From NCBI GenBank assembly GCA_028752905.1, contig JAQNBH010000003.1:1203585-1267584 (forward strand): a stretch of DNA of 64,000 nt, read 5' to 3'. Below the pieces are notes generated by a model. It saw only the letters and a program-made list of their open reading frames with translations, ran no database searches and was not told where the DNA came from. Position numbers and translations under genes: made by a program. The stretch comes from Cladorhizidae sp. MBARI D1340-BT2 (lineage: Eukaryota > Porifera > Demospongiae > Poecilosclerida > Cladorhizidae). Positions within the stretch are counted from its first letter, which is position 1; the number at the start of each line of letters is the position of its first letter. Shown here one piece after another: positions 1 to 11,410 of this stretch.

Positions 1-1114
1 AAGGAAGCAGGAGTGCATTGGAGGATTGGTGAGGAGATATTGGAAGAGGTCAAAGAATTCAAGTACTTGGGAGTATGGTTTGATAGGAAGCTAAGGGTTA
101 ATGTTCAGTTAGAGAAGATGGCAAAGAAGACAGAAGAGCATGTTGTAAAGGTGACATGGATGAGTAGAGTGAATGGGCAGGTGGAAGTAGACAGAGGAAG
201 AATGGTGTGGGAGCTTCTAGTGAGACCTAGTATGGAGCATGCAGCCAAAGTGTGGTGGACAGGAGGACATAATGCTTGCAAGATGTTGGAGTCAGCACAG
301 ATGAGAGTGAGTAGGAGACTGTTGGGGGCAAGTAATACAGTAGTAGGAGTGGCAATACGGGAAGATATGGGGTGGAGGAAGCTAGAGGAGAGGAGGGAAG
401 AGATGAAGGTTTTGTTTGGTAAGAGAATAGAGGTGTTGGAACAGAGCAGATGGTAAAAATAGTTGTAAATAAACTTAGAGAGGATGGAGGAATCGGATGG
501 TGGGAAGAATATGAGATCTTGAGGAGAAAATGCGAGGTAAAAAATGAGGTTGTGTCAATGCGCAAGTGGAAGCGGAAAGTGAAGGTGAGAAATGAGAAGG
601 ATTGGGAGGAGGGAGTAAATGGCAAGAGTACGCAGAAGTTTTATAAATCGGCAAAGAATGGTGCAGGGGTGGAGAGGTATGTGAGGTCCATGCATGGTCA
701 GGAAGGTGTGTTGTTGCCATTTCGACTGAGGACTGCATCAGCTGGGTTGTTAGAGGATAAGGAGATGTGGGATACTTAGGGATGAGAGGTGTATCATGTG
801 TGATAGTGGAGCAGGGGAGGATGTGGAACATTTCTTGGTGATGTGAGGGAATTTGAGAGGGATCGGCTGGTACTGATGAGGTCCGCAGAATTGTAGGGGC
901 AAGACAGTGGCTGGATGAATTTAGAAGAGTGAGTAAGGATGGAAAGGTGGCATTGCTTTTGGGGAAAGATGTGGAGGGAGTAAGTGATGCAGTGATGGAG
1001 GAGGTGGGCGAGTGTGTTATGTATTGGGTAGGGAAGTGGTGGCAGAGGAGAAAGGAACTGTTGTATGGTGAGCTGAGGAATAATCTTTGGTTCCCTCCCA
1101 TCTCCCCTCCTTGA
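1..1114 (+). pseudogene. Non-LTR retrotransposon (LINE) reverse transcriptase, 3' end, decayed
   Basis: Three consecutive reading frames (13-456, 450-779, about 780-1114) together cover the end of a LINE reverse transcriptase. The first carries the thumb-region motif FKYLGVWFDRKL, typical of LINE polymerases just after the palm, followed by a helical region. Around 782-850 a CIMC...EHFLVM string matches the C-terminal zinc-knuckle-like motif (C-x2-C ... EH-x3-C) seen after many LINE RTs, with its last cysteine position broken by a stop. The frames disagree and contain stops, so this copy is dead. The 5' part, including the catalytic palm, lies outside the window. The clade cannot be fixed from this fragment. 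Confidence 0.75.
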
Positions 1115-1810
1115 GCAGCGGGACGCTCATAACTTAATATTGTGGATAATTTTATTAATTAAGTACTGTTGATTTAAAAAATATATAGATTGTTATTAGT
1201 TTAGTTACTAAATAGTCCCACACTGTGCTGTAATATATATATGTGATGGCCTTAACAGGCTCAACAATGGCAAAATTAAATCATTAAGACAAAGCAAGGA
1301 GCTGATTCCTCATACCATGAGGATTGCATTGGTCTAGCTGCTGCCCTGACCACTACCTACCATTGCCCTGTCCCTGAGGGCCTAATTCAGTATTGATCTG
1401 TACAGTATTGATGTTGTTATTTTGATAGCTAGCCAGGAAGCAACCAAACAATGAGGTTGTCATTAGTTAACATTCCTGTAAGCAAGTGCATAGACTGGTA
1501 CATGTGTGTGTATATATATTTAACTACATCACATGATCTGTGGCTAATTTGATTGGTTAATAACTATAGGTTACATAGGCGCATAACCTACACTTTTAAC
1601 CGCATTGTAGTTTAGCGCATGCGCAATGTAGTATAAGTAAGATAGCCTATACATACATAATATAACTAGCTGTTTCATTATCCAATACACAGTATGTGTG
1701 TGTGTGTGCACGAGTGTATGTGCGTCCTCTACTAAGGCCATTTCACAATATTACTCTAGACGTGTGTGTTCTGTCAGTTTGATCTGTTGATGATATTGAG
1801 AACAGGAAAT
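1115..1810. other. Non-coding stretch after the LINE
   Basis: No gene is supported. It probably begins with LINE 3' UTR and continues as AT-rich sequence with many TAGCTA words, a short TG repeat near 1693-1708, and short TATATA runs. Confidence 0.5.
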
Positions 1811-2222
1811 GCACAGGACCAGATAGCTCAGGACAGGAGCAGATAGCTCAGGACAGGACCAGATAGCTCAGGACAGGAGCAGATAGCTCATGCAACAGGA
1901 CAGGACCAGATAGCTCAGGACAGGACCAGGACAGGACCAGATAGCTCAGGACAGGACCAGATAGCTCATGCAACAGGACAGGACCAGATAGCTCATGCAA
2001 CAGGACAGGACCAGATAGCTCATGCAACAGGACAGGAGCAGATAGCTCATGCACAGGACAGGAGCAGATAAGCTCATGCAACAGGACAGGACCAGGTAGC
2101 TCATGCACAGGACAGGACCAGATAGCTCATGCAACAGGACAGGACCAGATAGCTCATGCAACAGGACAGGAGCAGATAGCTCATGCACAGGACAGGAGCA
2201 GATAAGCTCATGCAACAGGACG
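1811..2222. repeat. Minisatellite, 20- and 27-bp units
   Basis: Head-to-tail copies of a unit around CAGGACCAGATAGCTCA, ending either in GGA (20 bp) or in TGCAACAGGA (27 bp). Two unit lengths alternate irregularly. Open frames on the minus strand (repeats of LHELSGPVL) are products of the repeat and not a gene. Confidence 0.9.
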
Positions 2223-2665
2223 GTGTAATGAAATACAAGAGGAAGATTTAATTCAAGTCTTGCAGTTATTCCATTATTTTAGCAGGTGATAGACTGCACC
2301 ATCATCTCTGTTTGGCTTCTAGTCACATTTATAGATGAGGGGAAACTCATTGCAGCCCCTGCTATGGGAAGGTATTTGCTAAATTATTTAAGTGAATCAA
2401 GACAAAGGAGAATGCCTGGAGCGGTGATAAGTCGGGTTTAGCTGTGACTAGATAGCTGATAGTGATTTGCATAGCTGATCAGCAAGTCCCAATTGCTTTG
2501 TTGTAGGTGTAGCTGTTCAGCTAGTAAGGATAGTTTTCTAGAAGCTAATTGAACTAACTATGGCCAAGTCAACCACCAACACAACACAATGTGTGGGTGT
2601 GTCTCCAGCTGAAGCTGCTCCCCATTGTGGATGAAGGCCAAATCTCAATGGTTGTCTGGTTCCAT
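2223..2665. other. Non-coding stretch between two tandem arrays
   Basis: No ORF, splice-flanked exon or terminal inverted repeat was recognised here. Confidence 0.4.
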
Positions 2666-2790
2666 ATGATAATGATAATAATAGTAACAATAATATGAAA
2701 TAATAATATGATAATAATAATATGATAATAATAATAATATGATAATAATATAATAATAATAATAATAATATGGTGATTTATAGGATGATG

Positions 2791-2821
<31 letters not shown>

Positions 2822-2876
2822 AGATGATGATGATAATAATGATAATAATAATAATAATATTGATATATCAGCATCA
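2666..2876. repeat. Trinucleotide microsatellite (ATA/GAT-rich)
   Basis: Imperfect AAT/ATA trinucleotide runs with interspersed GAT. The overlapping minus-strand ORF rich in Tyr/Ile is an artefact. Confidence 0.9.
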
Positions 2877-2973
2877 GCAATAAACAGACAGGATTGACAC
2901 ACAAGAGCTGCAGTTCACATCTCCCAACTAATTTCTGTTGTTATTTATAGACAGTATATAGATCAGAGAAAGT

Positions 2974-5168
2974 TAAGAGTGGAGATAAAGCTGAAGGTGT
3001 AGTTACCTCAACATTATGAGTGGAGATAAAGCTGAAGGTGTAGTTGCCTCAACATTATGAGTGGAGATGAAGCTGAAGGTGCAGTTACCTCAACATTATG
3101 AGTGAAGATAAAGCTGAAGGTGTAGTTGCCTCAACATTATGAGTGGAGATAAAGCTGAAGGTGTAGTTGCCTCAACATTATGAGTGAAGATAAAGCTGAA
3201 GGTGTAGTTGCCTCAACATTATGAGTGGAGATAAAGCTGAAGGTGTAGTTGCCTCAACATTATGAGTGAAGATAAAGCTGAAGGTGTAGTTGCCTCAACA
3301 TTATGAGTGGAGATAAAGCTGAAGGTGTAGTTGCCTCAACATTATGAGTGAAGATAAAGCTGAAGGTGTAGTTGCCTCAACATTATGAGTGGAGATAAAG
3401 CTGAAGGTGTAGTTACCTCAACATTATGAGTGGAGATAAAGCTGAAGGTGTAGTTGCTTCAACATTATGAGTGGAGATAAAGCTGAAGGTGTAGTTGCCT
3501 CAACATTATGAGTGGAGATAAAGCTGAAGGTGTAGTTACCTCAACATTATGAGTGGAGATAAAGCTGAAGGTGTAGTTACCTCAACATTATGAGTGAAGA
3601 TAAAGTAGTTGCCTCAACATTATGAGTGAAGATAAAGCTGAAGGTGCAGTTACCTCAACATTATGAGTGGAGATGAAGCTGAAGGTGTAGTTGCCTCAAC
3701 ATTATGAGTGGAGATAAAGCTGAAGGTGTAGTTGCCTCAACATTATGAGTGGAGATAAAGCTGAAGGTGTAGTTGCCTCAACATTATGAGTGGAGATAAA
3801 GCTGAAGGTGTAGTTACCTCAACATTATGAGTGGAGATAAAGCTGAAGGTGTAGTTGCTTCAACATTATGAGTGGAGATAAAGCTGAAGGTGTAGTTGCC
3901 TCAACATTATGAGTGGAGATAAAGCTGAAGGTGTAGTTACCTCAACATTATGAGTGGAGATAAAGCTGAAGGTGTAGTTACCTCAACATTATGAGTGAAG
4001 ATAAAGTAGTTGCCTCAACATTATGAGTGAAGATAAAGCTGAAGGTGCAGTTACCTCAACATTATGAGTGGAGATGAAGCTGAAGGTGTAGTTGCCTCAA
4101 CATTATGAGTGGAGATAAAGCTGAAGGTGTAGTTGCCTCAACATTATGAGTGGAGATAAAGCTGAAGGTGTAGTTGCCTCAACATTATGAGTGGAGATAA
4201 AGCTGAAGGTGTAGTTGCCTCAACATTATGAGTGGAGATAAAGCTGAAGGTGTAGTTGCCTCAACATTATGAGTGGAGATAAAGCTGAAGGTGTAGTTGC
4301 CTCAACATTATGAGTGGAGATAAAGCTGAAGGTGTAGTTGCCTCAACATTATGAGTGAAGATAAAGCTGAAGGTGTAGTTACCTCAACATTATGAGTGAA
4401 GATAAAGCTGAAGGTGTAGTTGCCTCAACATTATGAGTAGAGATAAAGCTGAAGGTGTAGTTGCCTCAACATTATGAGTGGAGATAAAGCTGAAGGTGTA
4501 GTTGCCTCAACATTATGAGTGGAGATAAAGCTGAAGGTGTAGTTGCCTCAACATTATGAGTGGAGATAAAGCTGAAGGTGTAGTTGCCTCAACATTATGA
4601 GTGGAGATAAAGCTGAAGGTGTAGTTGCCTCAACATTATGAGTGGAGATAAAGCTGAAGGTGTAGTTGCCTCAACATTATGAGTGGAGATAAAGCTGAAG
4701 GTGTAGTTGCCTCAACATTATGAGTGGTGATGAAGCTGAAGGTGTAGTTGCCTCAACATTATGAGTGGAGATGAAGCTGAAGGTGTAGTTGTCTCAACAT
4801 TATGAGTGGAGATGAAGCTGAAGGTGTATTTGCCTCAACATTATGAGTGAAGATAAAGCTGAAGGTGTAGTTACCTCAACATTATGAGTGGAGATGAAGC
4901 TGAAGGTGTAGTTGCCTCAACATTATGAGTGGAGATGAAGCTGAAGGTGTAGTTGTCTCAACATTATGAGTGGAGATAAAGCTGAAGGTGTAGTTGCCTC
5001 AACATTATGAGTGAAGATAAAGCTGAAGGTGTAGTTGCCTCAACATTATGAGTGGAGATAAAGCTGAAGGTATAGTTGCCTCAACATTATGAGTAGAGAT
5101 AAAGCTGAAGGTGTAGTTGCCTCAACATTATGAGTAGAGATAAAGCTGAAGGTGTAGTTGCCTCATAA
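2974..5168. repeat. 41-bp minisatellite, about 54 copies
   Basis: Unit of 41 bp: GAGTGGAGATAAAGCTGAAG, then GTGTAGTTGC, then CTCAACATTAT. Variants differ at a few sites (GTGGAG/GTGAAG, TTGCC/TTACC, ATAAAG/ATGAAG). A truncated 32-bp unit starts its diagnostic string TAAAGTAGTT at 3601 and again at 4002, 401 bp apart, which equals nine full units plus the truncated one. This marks a multi-unit duplication inside the array. The unit is not a multiple of three and carries stops, so no coding role is seen. Confidence 0.95.
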
Positions 5169-5198
5169 CATTAACTACACAGTTCTTATTGTTTGCAG

Positions 5199-5226
5199 CG
5201 TCTGCAGGATCTAATGGGGACAGCAG
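5199..5226 (+). other. Possible 28-nt micro-exon upstream of SEFIR receptor copy A
   Basis: A pyrimidine-rich stretch ending TTGTTTGCAG is followed by 28 nt and then GTAAGC, a good donor. If real, it would be a 5' UTR or leader exon and the 41-bp minisatellite would sit in the preceding intron. The downstream gene has its own ATG and signal peptide without it, and the second receptor copy lacks this upstream sequence. Only the splice-site match supports it. Confidence 0.25.
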
Positions 5227-5718
5227 GTAAGCTATGGCTTTAGGGACTAGTCCTCTCTGGCTGAGTAGCCATCGGGAGTTGGAAATTCATGTTTAGAATC
5301 ACAACCTGAGGTCATAGTTTAGAATGTACCTGAGGTTAATGTTTAGAGGTTGTCTTGGAGTCAATTTTGGCATTGATGGGAGTAATCAATAATCACACTT
5401 CTCTTTCATGGTGGAAGTCCGACACCTGCTTACACAAGCACTGTCAACTTTAGTAGTGAAGGTTAGAGATATTCTTGCTGTGTAAACAAATCAAAGGTAT
5501 TGGTGTCTGTGGATAGCAAGGTCCAGTTGTGTCCAGTTTATCAGAAAAAAGCTATCAGAACAGCATTTCTTGTGTCTCTCTTACATCCAGCTGTGGTCTG
5601 CTGACACTTGTGCAGCCTCTTTACCTTTAAGGGATTGCAGGAAGTTCTTATAATCTGTGTAGCAAGCAAGTCTTTCCCTTGGCCCTTAGCAGAGAGCTTA
5701 GTTTAATTCAGTGCTGAC

Positions 5719-7398
5719 ATGCTGAACGTGTTGGGTTTTGTACCATTATCTGTACTGTACTTAGTCCAGTGGAGGCTAGCCCATTCTCAGTCAGGGACTT
5801 GTGAGTCTTCTGGTCTTTGTCGGAAGACTGGAGGCAGCTGTGAAGGGGACAGTATTAAATCCTGCTTCCACGGATATGGTGGTACGTTTCTTAAGTATGT
5901 TACCTATGATGATGAAGGTGCTGGTGAGGAAGTAAGAACATACTGCAGAGTTGATAGGTGCACTGGTCCAGACACTCCCTCCAACATATTTCTGAAAAAT
6001 GTGACACTAAGTTATGCCTCCATAAACCCCAGGTATTTCAAACTCACAGTTTCTTGGTCTCTAACAGAATCCAGTGGCTCTCGTGGTGGATACGAACTTC
6101 GACTCATTAATATTTTAGGAAGGATCTCGTTATGCTACTGCGTAGAGGACTCTAACCAAACTACAGTTACCTTGCACAACTTAAAATATAAGGATTTGGA
6201 CAAATACAAACGTGTGGATGTTCTTAGCTATCCTCATCCTCAAATAGACGAAAATGAGATCAAGAGGTCCGAACTGTTAAATCAAAACATTAGAGGCTGT
6301 GCTGACATCGAACATAATGGTACCCTCTGCGGTATTCAACCTTATCCCAAGCCCGAGAACCTGAGTGTGGAATCTAGTTGGTGTGGAAATGACACGAAAA
6401 CACTGAACATCACGTGGGATCCTCCAAACGTAAGTCCAGATGTGCCTCTACCAGATATCTACCACGTTGAACTTAACAGCGAACCCCACAATTATATTTA
6501 CAGACAATATTTCTCAGTACAGAATGCCAGACAAGTTGTGCTGGTGAACGTGAGTGCAACTCAGAAGTATAAGGTTTATGTGGATCCTTACCTCATGTGT
6601 TCAGGACTAGGGAATGCCTCTGCAGCAACTCTTGGTTGTGGAGCTTATGCAGAACAGATTGAAGACAGAGTTGGTTATTGTGATCCCAGTACTCCCGAGC
6701 TGATTACTACGTCGCACACAAGTGAAGGCACTACTGAGGAACAGTTTAATGTCACTCGTCATACGAACCTCGTTCCTGTGCTAACTAGCGTGATAATAAC
6801 TCTGAACATTGTTCTGGTTATAGCGGTGTCACTTGTTAGCTTACTTTGCATCAAACTCAACAAACGCCTTCAAAGTGAAAGTCATAGTTGCAACCTCCCC
6901 ACCATGATGGTGGACCGTGTCTATACGGTGTTTGTCTTCTACTTGCCCAGCGTGAGCCAGACTCACAAGATTTACATTCAGAAATACGTGATTGGCAATC
7001 TTCAGAAGTATTTCAAAGTCGTAACGCCAGATGATATCAGCAGAGGAAACATCAGTGTCTGGCTAGAAGATGCTGTCAACTCCGCCGATTCGGTCTTGCT
7101 GGTTGGAAATAAAGAACTTTGCTTTGAATGGGGAAAGAGACGTTTGCCCATCTTGAATTCTCTGGAGCTAATCATATCTGCTGCTGCCTCACAGAATACC
7201 ATTGCCAAGTTTGGGTTCATCTCGATAGAAGAGAGAACGACGGATGTACTCATTCCTGAAAATTCCTACCTCAAGCTCATGCCAGTCTTCTTCATGGGGA
7301 AAAAGATGTGCGAGGTGGAAAAAGTGTATCGCTTTGTGACCAGATCTCGTGGCATCGAGCTCGCTCAGGCATCCCACCATGACGATGTCAAAGTGTGA
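5719..7398 (+). CDS. IL-17-receptor-like SEFIR transmembrane receptor, copy A
   Basis: Intact single-exon gene of 559 codons. Residues 1 to about 24 form a signal peptide (hydrophobic LGFVPLSVLYLV then AHS). The ectodomain (about 25-348) is cysteine-rich with two fibronectin-III-like segments, suggested by LTVSWSL near 115 and LNITWDPP near 230, and about ten N-x-S/T sequons. A membrane helix spans about 352-376. The cytoplasmic part from about 399 is a SEFIR domain: box 1 is VFVFYLPS, and the ISVWLEDAVNSADSVLLVGN stretch matches the later SEFIR box. SEFIR domains in IL-17 receptors recruit Act1-type adaptors by homotypic contact, so a surface signalling role is inferred. The start is supported by the signal peptide and by conservation in copy B. 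A ligand cannot be named. Confidence 0.9.
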   Translation: MLNVLGFVPLSVLYLVQWRLAHSQSGTCESSGLCRKTGGSCEGDSIKSCFHGYGGTFLKYVTYDDEGAGEEVRTYCRVDRCTGPDTPSNIFLKNVTLSYASINPRYFKLTVSWSLTESSGSRGGYELRLINILGRISLCYCVEDSNQTTVTLHNLKYKDLDKYKRVDVLSYPHPQIDENEIKRSELLNQNIRGCADIEHNGTLCGIQPYPKPENLSVESSWCGNDTKTLNITWDPPNVSPDVPLPDIYHVELNSEPHNYIYRQYFSVQNARQVVLVNVSATQKYKVYVDPYLMCSGLGNASAATLGCGAYAEQIEDRVGYCDPSTPELITTSHTSEGTTEEQFNVTRHTNLVPVLTSVIITLNIVLVIAVSLVSLLCIKLNKRLQSESHSCNLPTMMVDRVYTVFVFYLPSVSQTHKIYIQKYVIGNLQKYFKVVTPDDISRGNISVWLEDAVNSADSVLLVGNKELCFEWGKRRLPILNSLELIISAAASQNTIAKFGFISIEERTTDVLIPENSYLKLMPVFFMGKKMCEVEKVYRFVTRSRGIELAQASHHDDVKV

Positions 7399-7660
7399 CT
7401 AGTTTATAGCCTGGACTTACTTGCTAGGTGTTTCTCCTCCTCCACCATCTTAACATAATGGTAGTTTCCAGGTAGCTGTATACGACTTATTCTAATTTGC
7501 TATAAATTATAATTGATCTGGACTATATTTTTGTGCCAATTGTGAATGAACTTATGACACTCTCAAATGCCTAGCCCCAGTCCCCAGCCCAAGCCCTAGT
7601 CCTAGCCCTATATAGCCGTACTGACAGCCTCTGAAGCTAATTCTGCAATTAGATATACAG

Positions 7661-7692
<32 letters not shown>

Positions 7693-8384
7693 CTCCCCCC
7701 AAATCAAAAGAAGAATTTTTGTTGGTGGAGTTTCATTTAAGGGCAGGGAAGGAATTCCTGTGAAATTAATTCTCTACTTGGAAACGATTAGCAAGTCCAG
7801 AAGAGGCTGTAGCTAATCTCTACCAAAACATCTGCTATTGTGGCAACTGTTCCCAAGTACTTGAAGGAGGCTGTAGCTGACCCTGCATGGGTACACTCAA
7901 CAATAGCAACAAGACATGGCATGTGCTGGCATGTGGAGTGTACAACAGCAATAAACAAGTTAGAAAAAGGAGTTTAAAAGTCTGGAAGTTCTGAAGCTCA
8001 TGTGGTATAGACCTCCACCTACTCAAATACAAACAAACCTGGAACTAGAATAGAGATTTTTATTTGTAAATAAATATACAAATAAATAAATATACAAATA
8101 TTTGATTGACCTAACAAAATGAAAGCAAACAATGACCATGCCCAGTTAGATCACCCTATGCATTTACAATCACTTGCACCGACTTTTAAAGTCAGTCTTG
8201 TAGGATCATAAACGGTAAAGGGTCATTTAACTATTTGTGGTCTCTGTGGGTAGTCTGTTTATAAGTCATTCCAATAAATAAAAGCATAATCTGTTCTTGT
8301 TTCTTGTGTGGACAATAATGTGAACTGAAAGAATTACAGATGTACTTCTTTCCCCTGGAAGCTGGTTGTCTTCTCTCAGTAACC
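7399..8384. other. 3' flank of receptor copy A, including a C31 homopolymer
   Basis: No gene is supported. A run of 31 C residues lies at 7661-7691; copy B has a short interrupted version at the equivalent place. AT-rich AAATA repeats occur near 8065-8105. The stretch about 7847-8036 is absent from copy B. Confidence 0.6.
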
Positions 8385-8520
8385 AAACACAAGGTAAGCT
8401 GTATAGAGGTATTAAAGGGATGAAACACAAGGTAAGCTGTATAGAGGTAAGGTGTGGAACACAAGGTAAGCTGTATAGAGGTAAGGGATGGAACACAAGG
8501 TGAGCTGTATAATGGGGAGG
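8385..8520. repeat. Minisatellite, 34-39 bp units, left of hAT copy A
   Basis: Three to four units of AACACAAGGTAAGCTGTATA followed by GAGGTAAGGGATGG or ATGGGGAGGTAAGG. The same family continues at 11125-11410 on the far side of the transposon, so the hAT element is inserted inside this array. Confidence 0.85.
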
Positions 8521-11121
8521 CAGTGCTGCCATAGTGTTAGATTTTATCCAAACTGTTTGGATTTTTGACCCTTAAATTTTCTGTTTGGATTTTATGAATA
8601 AATGTTTGGATTTTTCATCATTAGAAAATTGTTTGACATTTCATGTCAAACAATCAGACCATGTGCAGCCTATTTCAAAACCACTCTCTGTGGTATTAGC
8701 TGAGTGTGGTCATTTTGTGGTCACTGTGCAGGAATATTCATGTGGTCACTTGGTCTTTGCAGGAATATTCCTGTGTTATTATGTAGTCACCTGGGAATAT
8801 TCCTGCACTGTCCTGTGTTCACCCAGGTCTTCTGTGCAGGAATATGCCTGCATAGCAAGCACCCTTTGATCTATGTGCATGCTCATTCATGAGCTATCTG
8901 GTTGGGTATTGATTTGTGCAAGAGTTAGAATCTTTCACAGTGAGTGTCAGAGAGAGTTAGCTATGGCATCTTCAGAACCCAGTACTTCAAGGTTACTAGA
9001 AGAAGATTCTTCAGATATGGATTCTGACTCTGATAATGAGGTTTCACAAATTGACATTGACAGTCAAATCTCTACATCTATCAGGTCTTCTAAGTCTGCA
9101 AAAAAGCGATTGTGTCTTTCGTAGACAGTATACAAAGACTTTCCCATGGGCCACAACTTCGAGAAAGGGATCTTCTTTTGCCTTCTGTATGAAGTGCTCT
9201 CGTGATATACACCTTGGAAGAGGTGGTACTAGAGATCTCAGGAGACATCAGGAAACAAAAGTACACAAACACCCAGAAAAAGATGGTGTGGATGTACTGC
9301 CTCTACAGTCCTACTTTGGGCCAATAAGAGAGGAGTCTGTAATCTGTACAGAAGTACTCTTCACATATTTCCTTGGATAGCACCATCTGGCCTTTCAAGT
9401 GGGAGATCATTGTATCAAACTATTCAAGTTGATGTTTCCTGATTCTTCTATTGCTAAAGACTTTAAGTGCAGTCGTACTAAAGCAACAGCTGTATTGAAA
9501 GTTATTTCCCAGGATTGTTGGAAAACCATTTCCGCAGCAGTTAGAGAGACTAAATACTTCAGCCTCCAAACTGATGAGACAACTGATATTACCGTTACAC
9601 AACAAGCTGCTATTATGCTTCGATTCTTCGATAACACCCAAGGACAGGTGAGATGTATCTTCTTTGCCCTAGAGAGTGTAGAGAGGGCAACTGCAGAGCT
9701 GCTATTTAATGCAATCAATAAGCATTTTAAAGAATCCACTACCCTCCTTTATGATAATCTTGTCGGATTAGGTACAGCTGGGGCCAATGTAATGTTGGGA
9801 GCACAAAATTCAGTTACGGTTACGATAAGCAGCCAGCTTTAGTTGCTCTTCATTGTCATTGTCACATAGCACACTAATAGCAAATGAGGCCTGCAAAGTC
9901 TTTCCTGGTGAGAATGGGAAGATCTGACAACTGATGTATGGTATTATTTCCAGAAGAGCCCAAGGAGGCTGTGTGTTTGAAGAATTTCAGAGTTTTGTGG
10001 AATACAAGCCACACAAGTTGTTAAAAAGCATGCCAAACACAATGGCTCAGCCTTAAAGCTTGTGTAAATTGTCTTATCGAGCAATATGAAGCCTTACTCT
10101 CATACTTTCGAAGTACTGAGGATAAGCAGGCAGTAGTGAGAAGAGTAAAAATTGTACTTGAAAAGCCTCTGACCAAAGCTTACTTGCTCTTACTATGTTC
10201 TGCATTACAAATTGTTAATAATTTCAACAGGTACTTGCAGCAGCAATCTCCAATTCTTCATGTTCTCTACCAAGAGCTTGATGGCTTAATACGAAAATTT
10301 CTGTTGTGGTTCATGAATTCTGAGTACGTGTGTGCTGCTGAACATGTTTCACATGTGTGTATTGATAACTCGGAAGAGTATCTCCCTTTAAACGAAGTTT
10401 TCGTAGGTCACAACACACTATCATACCTTGAAGAAGAGGATGGATTATCATCTGAAGATGTGAGAAAATTTAGGGAGACTATCCAAGCTTGGTGGATTGC
10501 TGCAGCCAAGGGAGCTGTCAAACGATTACCTATGAGTCACAAGTTACTTTCCAATCTCAAATGGCTTCAACCAGGCTTACAACAATACAGTATGGCTGGT
10601 CAGGTGCTTGCTGCGGCAGAGTGTGTTCCTCAGGTAGTTCAAGTTTGTGACAAACCAAGTCTTCAAGAGGAATTTATGGATTTCTACACGTCGCCATTAC
10701 CTCCTAAAGTCACATCCATCACAGAGCTGGATAAGTATTGGCATGCAATCAGCCAAATCAAAGACTGCTTGGAAACTGAGTATCGCTACTCCACATTGGC
10801 AAAACTCGCAAACGCCATTCTAGTTATACCCCATGGCAATGCTGATACCAAACATTCATTTAGCCACATTGGTCTCAACAAAAAGAAGCACAGAAACAGA
10901 CTAGGAATTTCTACATTAAATTCACTTTTAACAGTGCAATTCAATGTTCCTCAAAAATGCTATGAATTTAAACCGAACACTGAACTATTAAAGACATGTG
11001 TAAATGCTATGAACACACTTTAGTATGTTATTTCTCATTGAAATTGTTGTTTGGATTTTTTGGTTGCCAAAAAAATTTGATAACACAGGCGTAAATTACC
11101 AAAAAAATTATGGCAACACTG
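8521..11121 (+). mobile_element. hAT DNA transposon, copy A, inactive
   Basis: The element starts CAGTGCTGCCATA and ends TATGGCAACACTG, imperfect terminal inverted repeats of hAT type. The flanks share GGGAGG, or TGGGGAGG if two terminal bases are counted, consistent with a target duplication close to the 8 bp usual for hAT. It lies within a minisatellite and is shared with copy B at the same site, so insertion predates the segmental duplication. Confidence 0.85.
8963..11023 (+). pseudogene. hAT transposase, broken, copy A
   Basis: Start chosen at the MASSEPS methionine, also present in copy B. Order: acidic serine-rich leader, BED-type zinc finger (CMKC at 9186-9197, with histidines near 9247-9273), first catalytic-region motif TDETTD near 9570, second motif GLGTAGANV near 9770, and the hAT C-terminal dimerisation region near 10800-10950. 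Copy B reads GLGTDGANV at the second motif, so this copy has lost the aspartate expected to bind metal. Coding is split over at least four frames (8963-9124, 9036-9380, 9399-9842, 10136-11023) by stops and indels. It cannot make a full transposase. Confidence 0.85.
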
Positions 11122-11124
11122 GGG

Positions 11125-11410
11125 AGGTAAGGCATGGGACACAAGGTAAGCTGTATAGAGGTAAGGCATGGGACACAAGGTAAGCTGTATAATGGGGAGG
11201 TAAGGGATGAAACATAAGGTAAGCTGTATAATGGGGAGGTAAGGTATGGAACACCAAGTAAGCTGTATAATGGGGAGCTAAGGGGTGGAACACAAGGTAA
11301 GCTGTATAATGGGGAGGTAAGGGATGAAACACAAGGTAAGCTGTATAATGGGGAGTTAAGGGGTGGAATACAAGGTAAGCTGTATAATGGGGAGGTAAGG
11401 GATGCACAGA
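11125..11410. repeat. Minisatellite, about 39-bp units, right of hAT copy A
   Basis: About seven units of GGTAAGCTGTATAATGGGGA followed by GGTAAGGGRTGGAACACAA. It continues the family left of the transposon at 8385-8520. Minus-strand ORFs here are repeat artefacts. Confidence 0.9.

Noticed and set aside
2569..2904. Tyr/Ile-rich minus ORFs
   Set aside because: Translation of an ATA trinucleotide repeat.
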